From contig NZ_FXTH01000009.1 of NCBI RefSeq assembly GCF_900182555.1, forward strand, positions 124,001 to 188,000: a stretch of DNA of 64,000 nt, in the 5' to 3' direction. The notes beneath the pieces are model-generated. The model was not told the origin of the DNA and made no database searches. It saw only the letters and a program-made list of their open reading frames with translations. A program made the position numbers and the translations under genes. The first letter of the stretch is position 1; each line of letters begins with the position of its first letter. Shown here in pieces: positions 27,026-37,324 of this stretch. The stretch is from Fodinibius sediminis (GTDB lineage Bacteria; Bacteroidota; Rhodothermia; Balneolales; Balneolaceae).

Positions 27026-27364
27026 TGTGCATGGGTTTTTCTCGATTTATCCACTGTAAAGATATTGCTAAATATCTGTCCAGCAAATAATAGAATTATA
27101 TGATCTGTACTCAGTAATCTAAATCAAACAACTCAACGACAATTAATAATACACCAGTTCGTCTGAAAGTGTGGCATCCATACACTGGGTACAATAAAAA
27201 GGGTTGTGAATGACCGCAATAGGTCGCTTTCCATGCTGAAATACTCCAACTGTTAAGCGAAGATTAGATAAGCAAACAGGAGAATATGCGCTCTAAAAAA
27301 CGGTTTAAATGATAAGCTGCCCGGACAATGTCCTCATATGAATAGACAATTGTTCATTTCCATT
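27026..27364. other. Intergenic gap upstream of the response regulator gene
   Basis: AT-rich, no coding frame. It contains the promoter region of the response regulator and the downstream end of the AraC gene. No copy of the 25660 palindromes and no convincing -24/-12 element was seen, so the regulator itself is probably not under the same control. Confidence 0.4.
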
Positions 27365-28255
27365 CTACTGCCGGTATTCAGTTGGAGAAGAACCCACGTG
27401 CTCCTTGAACATCCGGCTAAAATGCTGGGGATAGCTGAATCCCAATTCATACGCAATTTGGCTGATCGATTTGTCCGGGTCAAAAATTCGTTCTTTGGCA
27501 ATATCGATCAGTTTCAATTGAATGTGTTCCTGGGCTGACTTTCCTGTTTCTTTTTTGATCAAATCACCAAAATAGTTGGCAGACAAATGACACTCTTCTG
27601 CAAAATAAGCAACGGTGGGTAATCCTAAATCCCGGGGTTTATCTGATAAAAAATAGTCATTCAACAGTTCTTCAAATTTTTCCAACACTCCCCTGTTAAC
27701 ACTGTCTCTTGTAATAAACTGGCGATCATAAAAACGTTCACAGTAATTCAAAAACAGTTCGATATTAGACGCAATGAGTTTTTTGCTGTGCTTGTCGATG
27801 GATTGCTTCAATTCAAACGCTATCTTTGAAAAGCAATCCAGAACAATCTGCTGTTCACGATCCGACAGATGCAGGGCCTCATTCGTATTGTAGCTGAAAA
27901 AACTATACTCATTTTGAATTCTTGCGATGGAAGTACCGTGTATTAAATCCGGATGGAACACCAGCCCGTGCCCCATGGGCTGATACGGTTCTGTTTTATC
28001 TTCGACATCAATAACCTGACCGGGCGAAATAAAGACCAGGGTTCCTTCCTGATAATCGTAATAGTTACGGCCGTATTTCAAATTTCCACATGCTACATCT
28101 TTCAGCACAATGCAGTAAAGTCCAAAATACATTTTTTTGCCGGTACGCTTTTCCGCCTTGGAAAAATCAATCACACTGACCAAGGGGTGCAATGTATCAT
28201 GATTATTAAAGTCATTGTATGTACGAACGGTATCAAACCTGTAGATCTGTGACAT
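27365..28255 (-). CDS. AraC-family transcriptional regulator
   Basis: The C-terminal 100 residues hold the two HTH motifs of AraC/XylS proteins (VAYFAEECHLSANYFGDLIK and ISQIAYELGFSYPQHFSRMF, ending SPTEYRQ); the N-terminal part (about 1-170) is a cupin-like sensing domain. I place the start at 28255 (MSQIYRFD), giving 296 residues, as the family would expect; the frame is open to an ATG at 28300. It is divergent from the secreted/redox gene cluster starting at 28452 and likely controls it. Confidence 0.88.
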   Translation of the reverse strand: MSQIYRFDTVRTYNDFNNHDTLHPLVSVIDFSKAEKRTGKKMYFGLYCIVLKDVACGNLKYGRNYYDYQEGTLVFISPGQVIDVEDKTEPYQPMGHGLVFHPDLIHGTSIARIQNEYSFFSYNTNEALHLSDREQQIVLDCFSKIAFELKQSIDKHSKKLIASNIELFLNYCERFYDRQFITRDSVNRGVLEKFEELLNDYFLSDKPRDLGLPTVAYFAEECHLSANYFGDLIKKETGKSAQEHIQLKLIDIAKERIFDPDKSISQIAYELGFSYPQHFSRMFKEHVGSSPTEYRQ

Positions 28256-28451
28256 ATCTGCTGTTGTTTTAATACAAATGTAATTATTCCTGGATCGCAA
28301 TAACAGTGGTCAGAGGAATGATCCGTAATATTGGTTAGCAATTCCGTAATCGGTATAACGAAGAGCCAAAAATAATACACTATCTTTCCTTTGTATCATC
28401 AAAGAGGAACGGTTTATTGAATTTATAACAAACATAAACGTTTAAGCTTTT

Positions 28452-29198
28452 ATGCAAAATGGGAACCCAAAGGTTCATATAATCATTTTCCTGGTTATCT
28501 CCCTATTCAGCATTTCGAACACAACAGATGCACAAAATAACACCGGTAACCATCAATCGCTTAGTGAAAAGCAACAAAGCATTGTCCTTATATCCGCATA
28601 TACTGCCATAGGCGATCTTGAAAAGTTGGAACCTGCCCTGCGACGTGGCCTGGAGGCCGGTCTTACCATCAATGAGATCAAGGAAGTGCTGGTACATCTA
28701 TATGCCTATTGTGGCTTTCCGCGCAGCATCAGGGGGCTTAACACATTTATGGGGGTATTGGATGAACGTAAAGCCAACGGCATCACCGATGAACTGGGCC
28801 CGGAAGCCTCTGCCATCATGGATCAAAGAAGCAAGTACGAACGGGGCGTGGAAACCCTTCATGAACTGACCGGCGAAGAATGGGGAAACCCGGAATCGGG
28901 TTACGGCGCTTTTGCCCCTGTCATCGACACTTTCCTTAAAGAGCATCTGTTTGCCGACATCTTTGAACGCGACCTATTGACGTATCGGCAGCGAGAACTG
29001 GTGACAATTGCTGCACTCAGCAGTATGGGAGGCGTTGAGCCCATGCTGGGAGGCCATATAAGAATTGCACTGAACATTGGTGTTACGGAATCCCGGCTTC
29101 AGCAACTCTTCTCCATCATGGAGGCTAATGTGGGTAAAGAAGAGGCCCATACAGGTCTCGAAGTTCTATCCCAGATTATGATTTCAAGAAACCAATAA
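28452..29198 (+). CDS. Secreted carboxymuconolactone decarboxylase (CMD)-like protein
   Basis: The 248 residues comprise a signal peptide (to about NTTDAQ) and two CMD/AhpD-like helical domains (about 40-115 and 150-240). The first carries EVLVHLYAYCGFPRSIRGL, where only one cysteine remains of the CxxC redox motif used by AhpD peroxidase partners; the second has ELVTIAALSSMGG and GGHIRIALNIG. So a thiol peroxidase role is doubtful. First gene of the cluster divergent from araC. Confidence 0.82.
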   Translation: MQNGNPKVHIIIFLVISLFSISNTTDAQNNTGNHQSLSEKQQSIVLISAYTAIGDLEKLEPALRRGLEAGLTINEIKEVLVHLYAYCGFPRSIRGLNTFMGVLDERKANGITDELGPEASAIMDQRSKYERGVETLHELTGEEWGNPESGYGAFAPVIDTFLKEHLFADIFERDLLTYRQRELVTIAALSSMGGVEPMLGGHIRIALNIGVTESRLQQLFSIMEANVGKEEAHTGLEVLSQIMISRNQ

Positions 29199-29261
29199 GG
29201 AGACCGGGAAAAGAAATTCCATTCGCAAAACAGATTTTAATAAAAAAACATGGAGATCATT

Positions 29262-30335
29262 ATGAAAAATATAAACCCTGAAAAAATCTATTGTAAAGAA
29301 TTCAGCTATCGATTCAACGAATACAAGTTTATTCTTTCCCTTGTTACTGCAGTACTGACTATTGGTATCCTGCCCCCTCCGGTATCCGCACAAGCGCAGG
29401 ATACGGGTTCTTTTCCGGTCGGGAATCCCCTTGGCCTAACGTCTGAAGGTGAATTTAGACCCATCTCATCCAATATAAAAGTATATGGAGCTATCAATTC
29501 TGCAGAAAGTTGTATCTATGACCCGGACCGGGATCTTATTGTAGTGCCGAGTCGAGGGGCCCCACAGAGTCTTCGGACCAATGACGCCTGGGTTTCCCTC
29601 ATCAATCACGACGGATCGGTCCACACCTCGAAATGGATTGGCATTCAGAATTCAGACCAGCGCAGCGATTTGTCCCCGCCCCTGGTATTCAATGATCCGC
29701 TGGGAAGCGAAATAGCAGACGGCGTTCTCTATTTTGCCGATCGCGACGGCGGTACCGGCAGTGATGACCCAACAGTTGCCGTTATTCGCCGGTTTGATTT
29801 AAAAACGGGTGCGCCCCTGGAAGAAATTCGAATCGAAGATTCCCCCTGGATCAACGACCTTGCCGTTGCAAAGGATGGAACAATTTACACCACGCAAACC
29901 GGCGACCTGGGACAAAATCCCGATCCGCAATCCTGGCGGGTATGGGAAATCTCTCCGGAAGGGGATATTTCTGTATTTGTCGTAGGCAACCCAATTAATG
30001 TCCCAAACGGCATTGCAATAGATCAGGACGGAAATATTGTCGTAGTCAATTTTGGAAACAGAGAGGTATTGACCTTTACTCCCGGCGGAGAATTGGTGGA
30101 GACGGAGAAAGCTGTTCAGGCGGGAGGCGATGGAATAGAAATCATGCCTGATGGTACCAAATATATTAGCAGTGTGAGGCAGGGAGGTATTTCCCGAATC
30201 AGCCCCGGTGAGCCTGCCGAGCTGATTGCAGAGAACATCCCAAGCGCTGCTTCCATATGCTATGATTCGAAGGCCAATCAGCTTGTTGTTCCGATGACGT
30301 CCCAGAATACGCTTGGGTTTATTCCGCTCGACTAA
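29262..30335 (+). CDS. Secreted SMP-30/NHL-like beta-propeller protein
   Basis: A predicted exported protein of 357 residues: a long charged N-region, hydrophobic stretch and cleavage near VSAQAQ. The mature part repeats blades such as WINDLAVAKDGTIYTTQTGD, PNGIAIDQDGNIVVVNFGN and GDGIEIMPDGTKYISSV, as in SMP-30/gluconolactonase and NHL propellers. Catalytic function cannot be assigned. The start at 29262 is preferred because GGAG lies 8 nt before it; an ATG at 29250 is in frame. It lies 63 nt after the CMD gene. Confidence 0.75.
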   Translation: MKNINPEKIYCKEFSYRFNEYKFILSLVTAVLTIGILPPPVSAQAQDTGSFPVGNPLGLTSEGEFRPISSNIKVYGAINSAESCIYDPDRDLIVVPSRGAPQSLRTNDAWVSLINHDGSVHTSKWIGIQNSDQRSDLSPPLVFNDPLGSEIADGVLYFADRDGGTGSDDPTVAVIRRFDLKTGAPLEEIRIEDSPWINDLAVAKDGTIYTTQTGDLGQNPDPQSWRVWEISPEGDISVFVVGNPINVPNGIAIDQDGNIVVVNFGNREVLTFTPGGELVETEKAVQAGGDGIEIMPDGTKYISSVRQGGISRISPGEPAELIAENIPSAASICYDSKANQLVVPMTSQNTLGFIPLD

Positions 30336-30375
30336 CGGGTCTTCTCAAAACATCTATCTACCTAAACCGAACGAC

Positions 30376-31791
30376 ATGAATACTATGGATATCAAAAATA
30401 GCTCTTCGCCCCACACTGGTAACAATTTCTCGCGCTCCTTTACCAGGGCTTCCCGCCTGCTTCCCATTTTATCAGTTTTTGTAACACTGCTGATTGCCGG
30501 ATGCAGCGAACCAGTGGTCGACAGTGATTCCGAAGAGAGTCCAAAGATCGAGTGTGTGCCCGGCAACGGCGGTATTACCCTGCCGGAAGGGTTCTGTGCG
30601 AGCCTTGTGGTTGACAGCCTGGGCCCTGCGCGTCATATCGCGGTAGCATCCAATGGAGACCTCTACGTAAAGACGCGCAGCGAAGAGGGCGGCATCGCTG
30701 CCTTGCGTGATACCACCGGCGATTTTCGGGCGGACGTCATTGAACGTTTCAGTGACAGGACCCCGGTGGGCAGTGGAATCTTGTGGGAGACAGGCATGGC
30801 AATTCATGATGGATACCTGTGGGCTTCGAATACGGGGTCCGTTTATCGCTGGCCGATGCCCGAAGACGGCAGGCTCGTCCCCGTAGGTGATCCGGAGATC
30901 GTCGTCACCGGTTTCCCGGAACAGCGATCGCACGACTCCAAGTCCATTGCCTTTGATGACAGCGGTTATCTCTACGTAAATGTGGGCGCCCCGTCGAATG
31001 CCTGCCAGGAAGAGCCGCGAACCCCCGGTTCTCCGGGACAGGACCCATGTCCTCAGCTGGAGCGGCAGGCTGGTATCTGGCGCTTTCCGGCCGATTCGCT
31101 GGGACAGATGCAGCAGGAAGGTACCCACTACGCTACAGGCATTCGAAATGTCGTCGGCCTCGACTGGCACACCGAAACGGGTGTGCTCTACGCGATGCAG
31201 CACGGGCGCGACCAGCTCAATCAGCTCTGGCCGGACCTCTATACACAGGAAGAAAATGCCGAGCTGCCCGCAGAGGAATTACTGCGTCTTCCCGAAGGCG
31301 CCAATGCAGGCTGGCCCTACTGCTACTACGACGGCCAGCAGGCAAAGAAAGTTCTCTCTCCCGAATACGGCGGCGACGGACAGGAAGTCGGGCGCTGCGC
31401 GGAATACCTGGATCCGGTAGCGGCTTTCCCGGGTCACTGGGCCCCTAACGCCCTCCTCTTTTACACCGGCGATCATTTCCCCGAACGATACCGTGGCGGC
31501 GTTTTCATTGCTTTCCACGGTTCCTGGAACCGTGCCCCACTGCCCCAACAGGGCTACAAGGTCACTTTTACTCCGTTTGAAGATGGGGCGCCTGCAGGTG
31601 ATTACGAGACGTTTGCGGACGGCTTCGCCGGTGCAGACTCCATTTCTGCCCCGAGCGAAGCAGCATACCGCCCGATGGGGCTGGCGCTGGGGCCCGACGG
31701 TGCACTTTATATCTCCGATTCCCAAAAGGGGCGCATCTGGCGCGTGGTATACACCGGTAAAAAAGATAAACAAGAGACGGTCGAGAGGTAG
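30376..31791 (+). CDS. Lipoprotein sugar (glucose/sorbosone-type) dehydrogenase beta-propeller
   Basis: The 471-residue protein (start 30376; the frame is open from 30313) has a lipoprotein signal with lipobox LIAGC and a six-bladed propeller typical of PQQ-dependent glucose/sorbosone dehydrogenases. Marker segments are ATGIRNVVGLDWHTETGVLY, the catalytic-type loop MQHGRDQLNQLWP, and PMGLALGPDGALYISDSQKG. PQQ binding cannot be confirmed from sequence alone, and no pqq biosynthesis genes are in the window. It starts 40 nt after the preceding propeller gene. Confidence 0.8.
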   Translation: MNTMDIKNSSSPHTGNNFSRSFTRASRLLPILSVFVTLLIAGCSEPVVDSDSEESPKIECVPGNGGITLPEGFCASLVVDSLGPARHIAVASNGDLYVKTRSEEGGIAALRDTTGDFRADVIERFSDRTPVGSGILWETGMAIHDGYLWASNTGSVYRWPMPEDGRLVPVGDPEIVVTGFPEQRSHDSKSIAFDDSGYLYVNVGAPSNACQEEPRTPGSPGQDPCPQLERQAGIWRFPADSLGQMQQEGTHYATGIRNVVGLDWHTETGVLYAMQHGRDQLNQLWPDLYTQEENAELPAEELLRLPEGANAGWPYCYYDGQQAKKVLSPEYGGDGQEVGRCAEYLDPVAAFPGHWAPNALLFYTGDHFPERYRGGVFIAFHGSWNRAPLPQQGYKVTFTPFEDGAPAGDYETFADGFAGADSISAPSEAAYRPMGLALGPDGALYISDSQKGRIWRVVYTGKKDKQETVER

Positions 31792-31850
31792 GGCTTCCAG
31801 GATCTATCCGCCACAGTCAACTTTTATAATTTGTGGACAAGCTTAACATC

Positions 31851-32477
31851 ATGAAACAGAAAAATTCCTTCACGCTGCTGCTGGCAGCATTTATCGGCTT
31901 GATCTCCTGTTCATCTAATGCACAAGAACAGGATGTAGCCCTGCCCGAGGTTGATCAAGAGAAGATGCTAATCGTATACCTGTCCCGTACAGGAAATACC
32001 CGGGCAATAGCAGAAATCATCCACCAAAAAGTGGGAGGCAACATGATCGAACTCAAGCTGAGAAAGCCCTATCCCGAAAATTACGATGCTATTGTAGCAC
32101 AAGTGGACCGGGAAAATGAAAAGGGATACCTCCCTCCTCTTGAAACTGATATTGATAATATCCAAGCGTACAATACAATATTAATCGGGTTTCCCACCTG
32201 GGATATGCAGCTGCCGCCACCGATGAAAAGTTTCTTGAGCAAATATGACCTGAGCGGTAAAACGGTAATTCCCTTCAATACCAATGGAGGGTACGGCCTG
32301 GGAAGCAGCATCCAACAGATAAACAGCCTATGTCCTGATTCCAACGTTTTGGAAGCCTTTTCCCTCAAAGGGGGATTGGAAAAAGAGGGCATACACCTGG
32401 CGATTAAGGGAGAACGAAGAAAAGAAGCCAAGGCCGAAGTCGTCAGTTGGTTGCGGGAAATTGGGATTCATCAGTAA
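31851..32477 (+). CDS. Flavodoxin-like lipoprotein
   Basis: 208 residues with a lipoprotein signal (lipobox GLISC) followed by a flavodoxin domain. The FMN phosphate loop is SRTGNTRAIAEII near residue 45, and GFPTWDMQLPPPM with FNTNGGYGLGSS matches the isoalloxazine loops of the flavodoxin_4 family. An electron carrier or quinone-reductase role outside the inner membrane is unusual but common in such Bacteroidota clusters. The start at 31851 gives a clean signal; the frame extends to an ATG at 31833. Confidence 0.82.
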   Translation: MKQKNSFTLLLAAFIGLISCSSNAQEQDVALPEVDQEKMLIVYLSRTGNTRAIAEIIHQKVGGNMIELKLRKPYPENYDAIVAQVDRENEKGYLPPLETDIDNIQAYNTILIGFPTWDMQLPPPMKSFLSKYDLSGKTVIPFNTNGGYGLGSSIQQINSLCPDSNVLEAFSLKGGLEKEGIHLAIKGERRKEAKAEVVSWLREIGIHQ

Positions 32478-32538
32478 TAAAACAGTAATCCCTATATCAC
32501 ATTTAACAACAGAATTCTGTAGAAAAGGTGGGCCATCG

Positions 32539-32670
32539 CCCTAAAGATAACCTAAGGTCTCCAAGAGGGACTTTAGGCATCCTGGCCGTGAACGTAATCC
32601 AAGAGTTCCTCTCCCGATAGTTTTCGGGACAAGCTTTGGAGAAGGAGGACAGGGGGATTGACCAACTTTA
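32539..32670. repeat. Intergenic repeat-like element with two hairpins
   Basis: CCTAAAG (from 32540) pairs with CTTTAGG (32571-32577), and TCCCGA (32612-32617) pairs with TCGGGA (32624-32629) inside flanking CCTCTCC / GGAGAAGG. The pattern resembles the dispersed intergenic repeats of Bacteroidota. It lies between the flavodoxin and NTF2-like genes and may split the cluster into two transcripts. Confidence 0.4.
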
Positions 32671-32745
32671 TACGTATAGTTCTTTCTTTATAAACCGGTA
32701 AAAGCGTTGAAATAACAATTATATAACCCATAAATAATCGTCAAT

Positions 32746-33213
32746 ATGAAAACACTTATTACAGCAATAAAGCCAGTACTGGTCGGACTGTTTTTAATTA
32801 CAATGAGCATGCCATCCCTTGCACAACATTCTGAGGTGGAGCAGGAAATTAGAAATCTATCCAAACAGAAATGGCAGTGGATGGCAGACAAAAATGTGGA
32901 TAAACTCGCCACCCTTTTTCATGACAAGTCAAAATTTGTCCATATGAGCGGAACCTGGAACAAAGACCGGGAGCTCGAAATCATTAATAGCGGGAGCATT
33001 TGGTACAAGAATGCAGATGTTCATGAGGTTGCCGTGGAAATTGTTGGCAACACGGCCATTCTTTGGAACCGCATTACGCTGGTGGCTGTGGTCCGGGGCA
33101 ATGAGGTGTCGAATGAGTTTACGGTTACCGAGGTCTATAAACAAGAAGAGAACGATTGGAAGTTATTAGACTTGACCTTTAGCAGTGTGCGAGACACCCA
33201 TAGCATTGAATGA
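32746..33213 (+). CDS. Secreted NTF2-like (DUF4440/SnoaL-type) protein, paralogue A
   Basis: 155 residues with a signal peptide (cleavage near SLAQH) and one NTF2-like cone fold. Motifs WQWMADKNVDKLATLFHDKS, FVHMSG and NDWKLLDLTFS are typical of DUF4440 proteins. It has a close paralogue at 34676-35200. Members bind small molecules or act as immune or hydratase-type domains; no activity can be assigned. Confidence 0.82.
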   Translation: MKTLITAIKPVLVGLFLITMSMPSLAQHSEVEQEIRNLSKQKWQWMADKNVDKLATLFHDKSKFVHMSGTWNKDRELEIINSGSIWYKNADVHEVAVEIVGNTAILWNRITLVAVVRGNEVSNEFTVTEVYKQEENDWKLLDLTFSSVRDTHSIE

Positions 33214-33233
33214 TCACAGACAGAACCCTTTAA

Positions 33234-34244
<1,011 letters not shown>

Positions 34245-34297
34245 AAGGGCTTTTTAACATTAATGTCAATTAATGTTCAACTCCATAAGTCGTTAGT

Positions 34298-34636
34298 ATG
34301 AATAAGGAATAAAGCTCAACCAGCTCAGATAACTGTGGAAGCAGTACCACAAGTCGACGTGATTTTCTGAGAAAAACGGCAGGTGCGGGAGCCTGCGTCG
34401 CCTTTGCATCCCTGGCATGGGGAATGTCAAAAGCTCAGTCGAAAAAAAGTCAGAGGGGGATTGTTGTTATTCCGAAAACAATCCGGAAGGAACGAATGAA
34501 GGAAAATATTGACGTCTTCGATTTTGTACCCTCAGACCAAGATATGACCTCTATTCGGTCGCTTGATACCGGGGAGAGCCAGTTTTTCAGCCACCGTGAT
34601 CCAGAGATTATCAAGTGGTTTTCCGAGAGGACATAA
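34298..34636 (+). pseudogene. Remnant of a Tat-signal aldo/keto reductase (nonsense codon plus internal deletion)
   Basis: ATG at 34298 opens MNKE and then meets TAA (34310-34312), one C-to-T change from CAA. In the same frame the sequence continues into a twin-arginine signal, SRRDFLRKTAGAGA, and straight into the C-terminal third of an aldo/keto reductase: GIVVIPKTIRKERM, FDFVPSDQDM, FSHRDPEIIKWF. About 200 residues of barrel, including the catalytic residues, are missing. The ATG at 34424 opens an intact 70-codon tail, but it begins inside the signal, so I treat it as dead. Confidence 0.75.
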
Positions 34637-34675
34637 TAACTAAACAATTCAATTAATAATAAATCAACAAAAATT

Positions 34676-35200
34676 ATGAAGCAGGCGAATGTTATGAGCA
34701 ATGGCAAACTTGCAGACACAGGAATAAAAGTATCAGTTCTGGTCCTGTGTTTTTTTATAACGGATATACACTGGTCCTTTGCACAACAAAATGAGGCAAG
34801 TACTTCGGCGGAAAGGAACACGGATGCAGAGCAGGAAATCATTAATCTCTCCGAAGAGAAGTGGCAGTGGATGGCAGATAAAAACGTGGATGCCCTGGAG
34901 AATCTATTTCACGAAAAAGCTGAGTTTGTCCATATGGGCGGATCCTGGGGTAAAGAACAAGAACTCAATATCATCGAAAGTGGAGGCATTTGGTACAAAA
35001 ACGCAGACATCCATGAGGTATTGGTTAACATTATTGACAATACAGCCATTCTCTTAAACCGGATTAGCCTGTTGGCTGAGGTGGGCGGCAATGAGGTTAC
35101 CAATCCCTTCGAGGTTACTGAAGTGTATGTGAAGCAGAACGATGAGTGGAAGTTGGCCTCTTTGTCGTTTACAAGGCTGATGAATTCGGAAGGTCATTGA
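34676..35200 (+). CDS. Secreted NTF2-like protein, paralogue B
   Basis: 174 residues, well over half identical by eye to the 32746 gene across the NTF2 fold (EKWQWMADKNVD, FVHMGGSWGK, IWYKNADIHEV). The hydrophobic signal sits about 20 residues inside (VSVLVLCFFITDIHWSFAQQ), so an internal start such as Met6 may be used. The pair encloses the aldo/keto reductase and its dead neighbour, pointing to local duplication. Confidence 0.8.
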   Translation: MKQANVMSNGKLADTGIKVSVLVLCFFITDIHWSFAQQNEASTSAERNTDAEQEIINLSEEKWQWMADKNVDALENLFHEKAEFVHMGGSWGKEQELNIIESGGIWYKNADIHEVLVNIIDNTAILLNRISLLAEVGGNEVTNPFEVTEVYVKQNDEWKLASLSFTRLMNSEGH

Positions 35201-35260
35201 TTCACAAAAACCCTTCTTCTTAGGTACCTTAACTAATCCGTCATCCCAAATTCATCCACT

Positions 35261-35743
35261 ATGAAAACCATGCAAACATCGAGCTTAACTTTAGTAATAG
35301 CCTTGCTGCTGTTGCCTGTTCTCCAGGCGAGGGCCCAACAGGAACAAAAATGGGCTGAGGAAGACACCATTTTTCCCAGGGGTGAAAAGATTGAAAACGA
35401 TCATTTTAATGGGGCTGCATGGGTGAGCTTCTTGATCCGTGGCGACAGCACCAATCAAACATCGGTCGGGAACGTTACTTTTGAGCCGGGGGCTCGAACG
35501 AATTGGCACTCCCATCCGGCCGGCCAGATTATATTGGCTACAGGAGGTGTCGGCTATTATCAGGAGAAAGGAAGCCCCAGGAGAGTCCTGCGTAAAGGCG
35601 ATGCGGTAAAATGTCCGCCCAATGTACCGCACTGGCATGGGGCAAGTCCTGATCAAGCATTTGTCCAAATAGCCATCACGGGCCGGGAACATGGTCCTAC
35701 CGAATGGCTCCGTCCCGTAAGCGAGGAAGAGTATCATAGATGA
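35261..35743 (+). CDS. Secreted cupin-domain protein
   Basis: 160 residues: signal peptide (cleavage near LQARAQ) and a single small-barrel cupin. Metal-binding positions are seen in FEPGARTNWHSHPAGQII (two His) and CPPNVPHWHGASP (His of motif 2). The family includes mandelonitrile-lyase-like and dioxygenase-like enzymes; substrate unknown. Last gene of the araC-divergent cluster; a 1-kb gap follows. Confidence 0.85.
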   Translation: MKTMQTSSLTLVIALLLLPVLQARAQQEQKWAEEDTIFPRGEKIENDHFNGAAWVSFLIRGDSTNQTSVGNVTFEPGARTNWHSHPAGQIILATGGVGYYQEKGSPRRVLRKGDAVKCPPNVPHWHGASPDQAFVQIAITGREHGPTEWLRPVSEEEYHR

Positions 35744-36793
35744 ATTTAAAACCAATGAAAACCTTTCCCGGAAATATTTTAAGAACCATGCTTAGCACTG
35801 TATCTGCCTCCCGTTTATCTCATAAAGGTTTTCCATGCCTCCCTCCTGTTATAGTAAACTATCCAGCCGGGGCTTAGCATTGGTATTACAGTCATGGAGG
35901 CTCCGTTATCGAGTGGATAACTCTAAAATAACAATATTTTGTTGTTAGCGAATCATTAGGAACTCAGGTTCCGTCATCTGTTACATCATAGCCGCCTTCC
36001 CGGGATATTTAGCCCTGCCAGTTTCCTGTATACCTCATCCCGTACAGATTTGCTTTCAATGCCAATTGTCAGCATGCTCCGGGATTGATCGATGTCGACC
36101 GATTAGACCCATAGTTTGACGGAGATCTCTCTGGATACCTCTTTTTCCACTAAAGAAGAATAATAAAGGCATACCGGCTTTTTCATAAGATATGGAAGGC
36201 GATTGATTTGACAGCGCTGTCGCGATAAGGTCCGAGTTAGAGAATATCCCTGTCTTTTACCTGTTGCTGCGCCGGGTTGGTAAGACAGATACTCAGCTGG
36301 TTGGACTTATAAATAAGCAGTCCGCCGAATCGGGGTCTTTGACGGGCCCGGTCGGACAAGCTATCAGCCTGGACAGAAACCCTTTTGGCTTTTGCATAAG
36401 ATCCGCTTGATAGAAGCGCTGAAGCTATTGAAGCCGGGGGTATTAAATCAGAACTGCTCCATCCCGGGCAGCTGCTAATACCAGCAGGCCTGTACTGTTA
36501 ACAATTCTCATTGTACCCATTTTCTTCTATTAGTTGACCTATAAAGCAGCCGGGAGGAAAACAGTGACATTCCGTTTATCTCTATTTCGTATTACACGGC
36601 AGTTAGCGGTAATACGTAGTCCGGCCGATCAATGGATTCTCAGCGGCTAACCATCCAATGGTTACAGTCTCCATATTCACTACGGTTACTCTTGAAAAAT
36701 GGCACTCACAACGGGCTGTTCCTCTTTAGGCAGAGGGATCAACAGGTCGCCTATTAAGCTGCTCTTGTCCTTAAAAAGGGGCTCTACTCTCTG
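35744..36793. other. 1-kb gap with apparently decayed minus-strand reading frames
   Basis: No intact gene. On the minus strand a frame without a start codon runs from about 36490 to a stop at 36237 and reads protein-like (RPRFGGLLIYKSNQLSICLT). A second broken frame lies at 35986-36186. Together they suggest an eroded gene or genes, family unknown. The rest (36490-36793) shows nothing recognisable. Confidence 0.4.
35986..36186 (-). pseudogene. Possible disrupted 66-codon gene
   Basis: ATG at 36186 reads MKKPVCLYYSSLVEKEVSRE and on to KLWV, meets TAA (again one change from CAA), and then continues in frame through SMLTIGIESKSVRDEVYRKL to a TGA at 35986. The composition is protein-like, but there is no clear ribosome binding site and no family match. 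Confidence 0.3.
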
Positions 36794-37264
36794 TTACGAC
36801 AAGGTCCCAAGTACCTGCTGCACCGCCTTGAAGTCAGGCAGATCCCCGGAATCCTCAAGCACTTCCCTGTGCCGGATGATGCCATCCTCGCCGATGACAA
36901 AGACGGCCCGCCTTGCCACTCCCTTCATGCCGAAATAATCCTCATAGAGCACATTATAGGAACGGGCTACTTCTTTATTAAAATCACTCAGCAGGGTAAA
37001 ATTGAGGTTCTCGGCTTTTTTAAAAGCGTTGAGTGCAAAAAAACTGTCGACACTGACAGCCAGAACCCGGGCATTCATTGCATGGTACAATTTCATATTG
37101 TCACGTGTAAAGCACAGTTCTTCGGTACATACGCTTGAAAACGCCAGCGGGAAAAACAGCAGCACCACTTTTTGCTTTTCCTTGAAATCGGCAAGTGAAA
37201 TCTTGTTGCCTTCCGTATTAAGCAGCGTAAAATCAGGAGCGGAATCGTTAACTTCTGGAATCAT
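36794..37264 (-). CDS. Thiol peroxidase, peroxiredoxin BCP/AhpE type
   Basis: Cytosolic enzyme of 156 residues that reduces hydroperoxides. The peroxidatic Cys46 sits in PLAFSSVCTEELC, and Cys51 five residues later is placed like the resolving cysteine of BCP/PrxQ enzymes. VLAVSVDSFFALNAF and NFTLLSDF are further family motifs. It ends a run of minus-strand genes but has 60 nt before it. Confidence 0.92.
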   Translation of the reverse strand: MIPEVNDSAPDFTLLNTEGNKISLADFKEKQKVVLLFFPLAFSSVCTEELCFTRDNMKLYHAMNARVLAVSVDSFFALNAFKKAENLNFTLLSDFNKEVARSYNVLYEDYFGMKGVARRAVFVIGEDGIIRHREVLEDSGDLPDFKAVQQVLGTLS

Positions 37265-37324
37265 GACAATCCGGGTTATATAAATTAGGCGTTCAGCTGA
37301 TGTTATTACCGTTTCTGAGCGGCA

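Noticed and set aside
30472-31203. 243-codon minus-strand frame opposite the sugar dehydrogenase gene
   Set aside because: Shadow of a high-GC coding region; the plus-strand protein has a signal, lipobox and propeller motifs.
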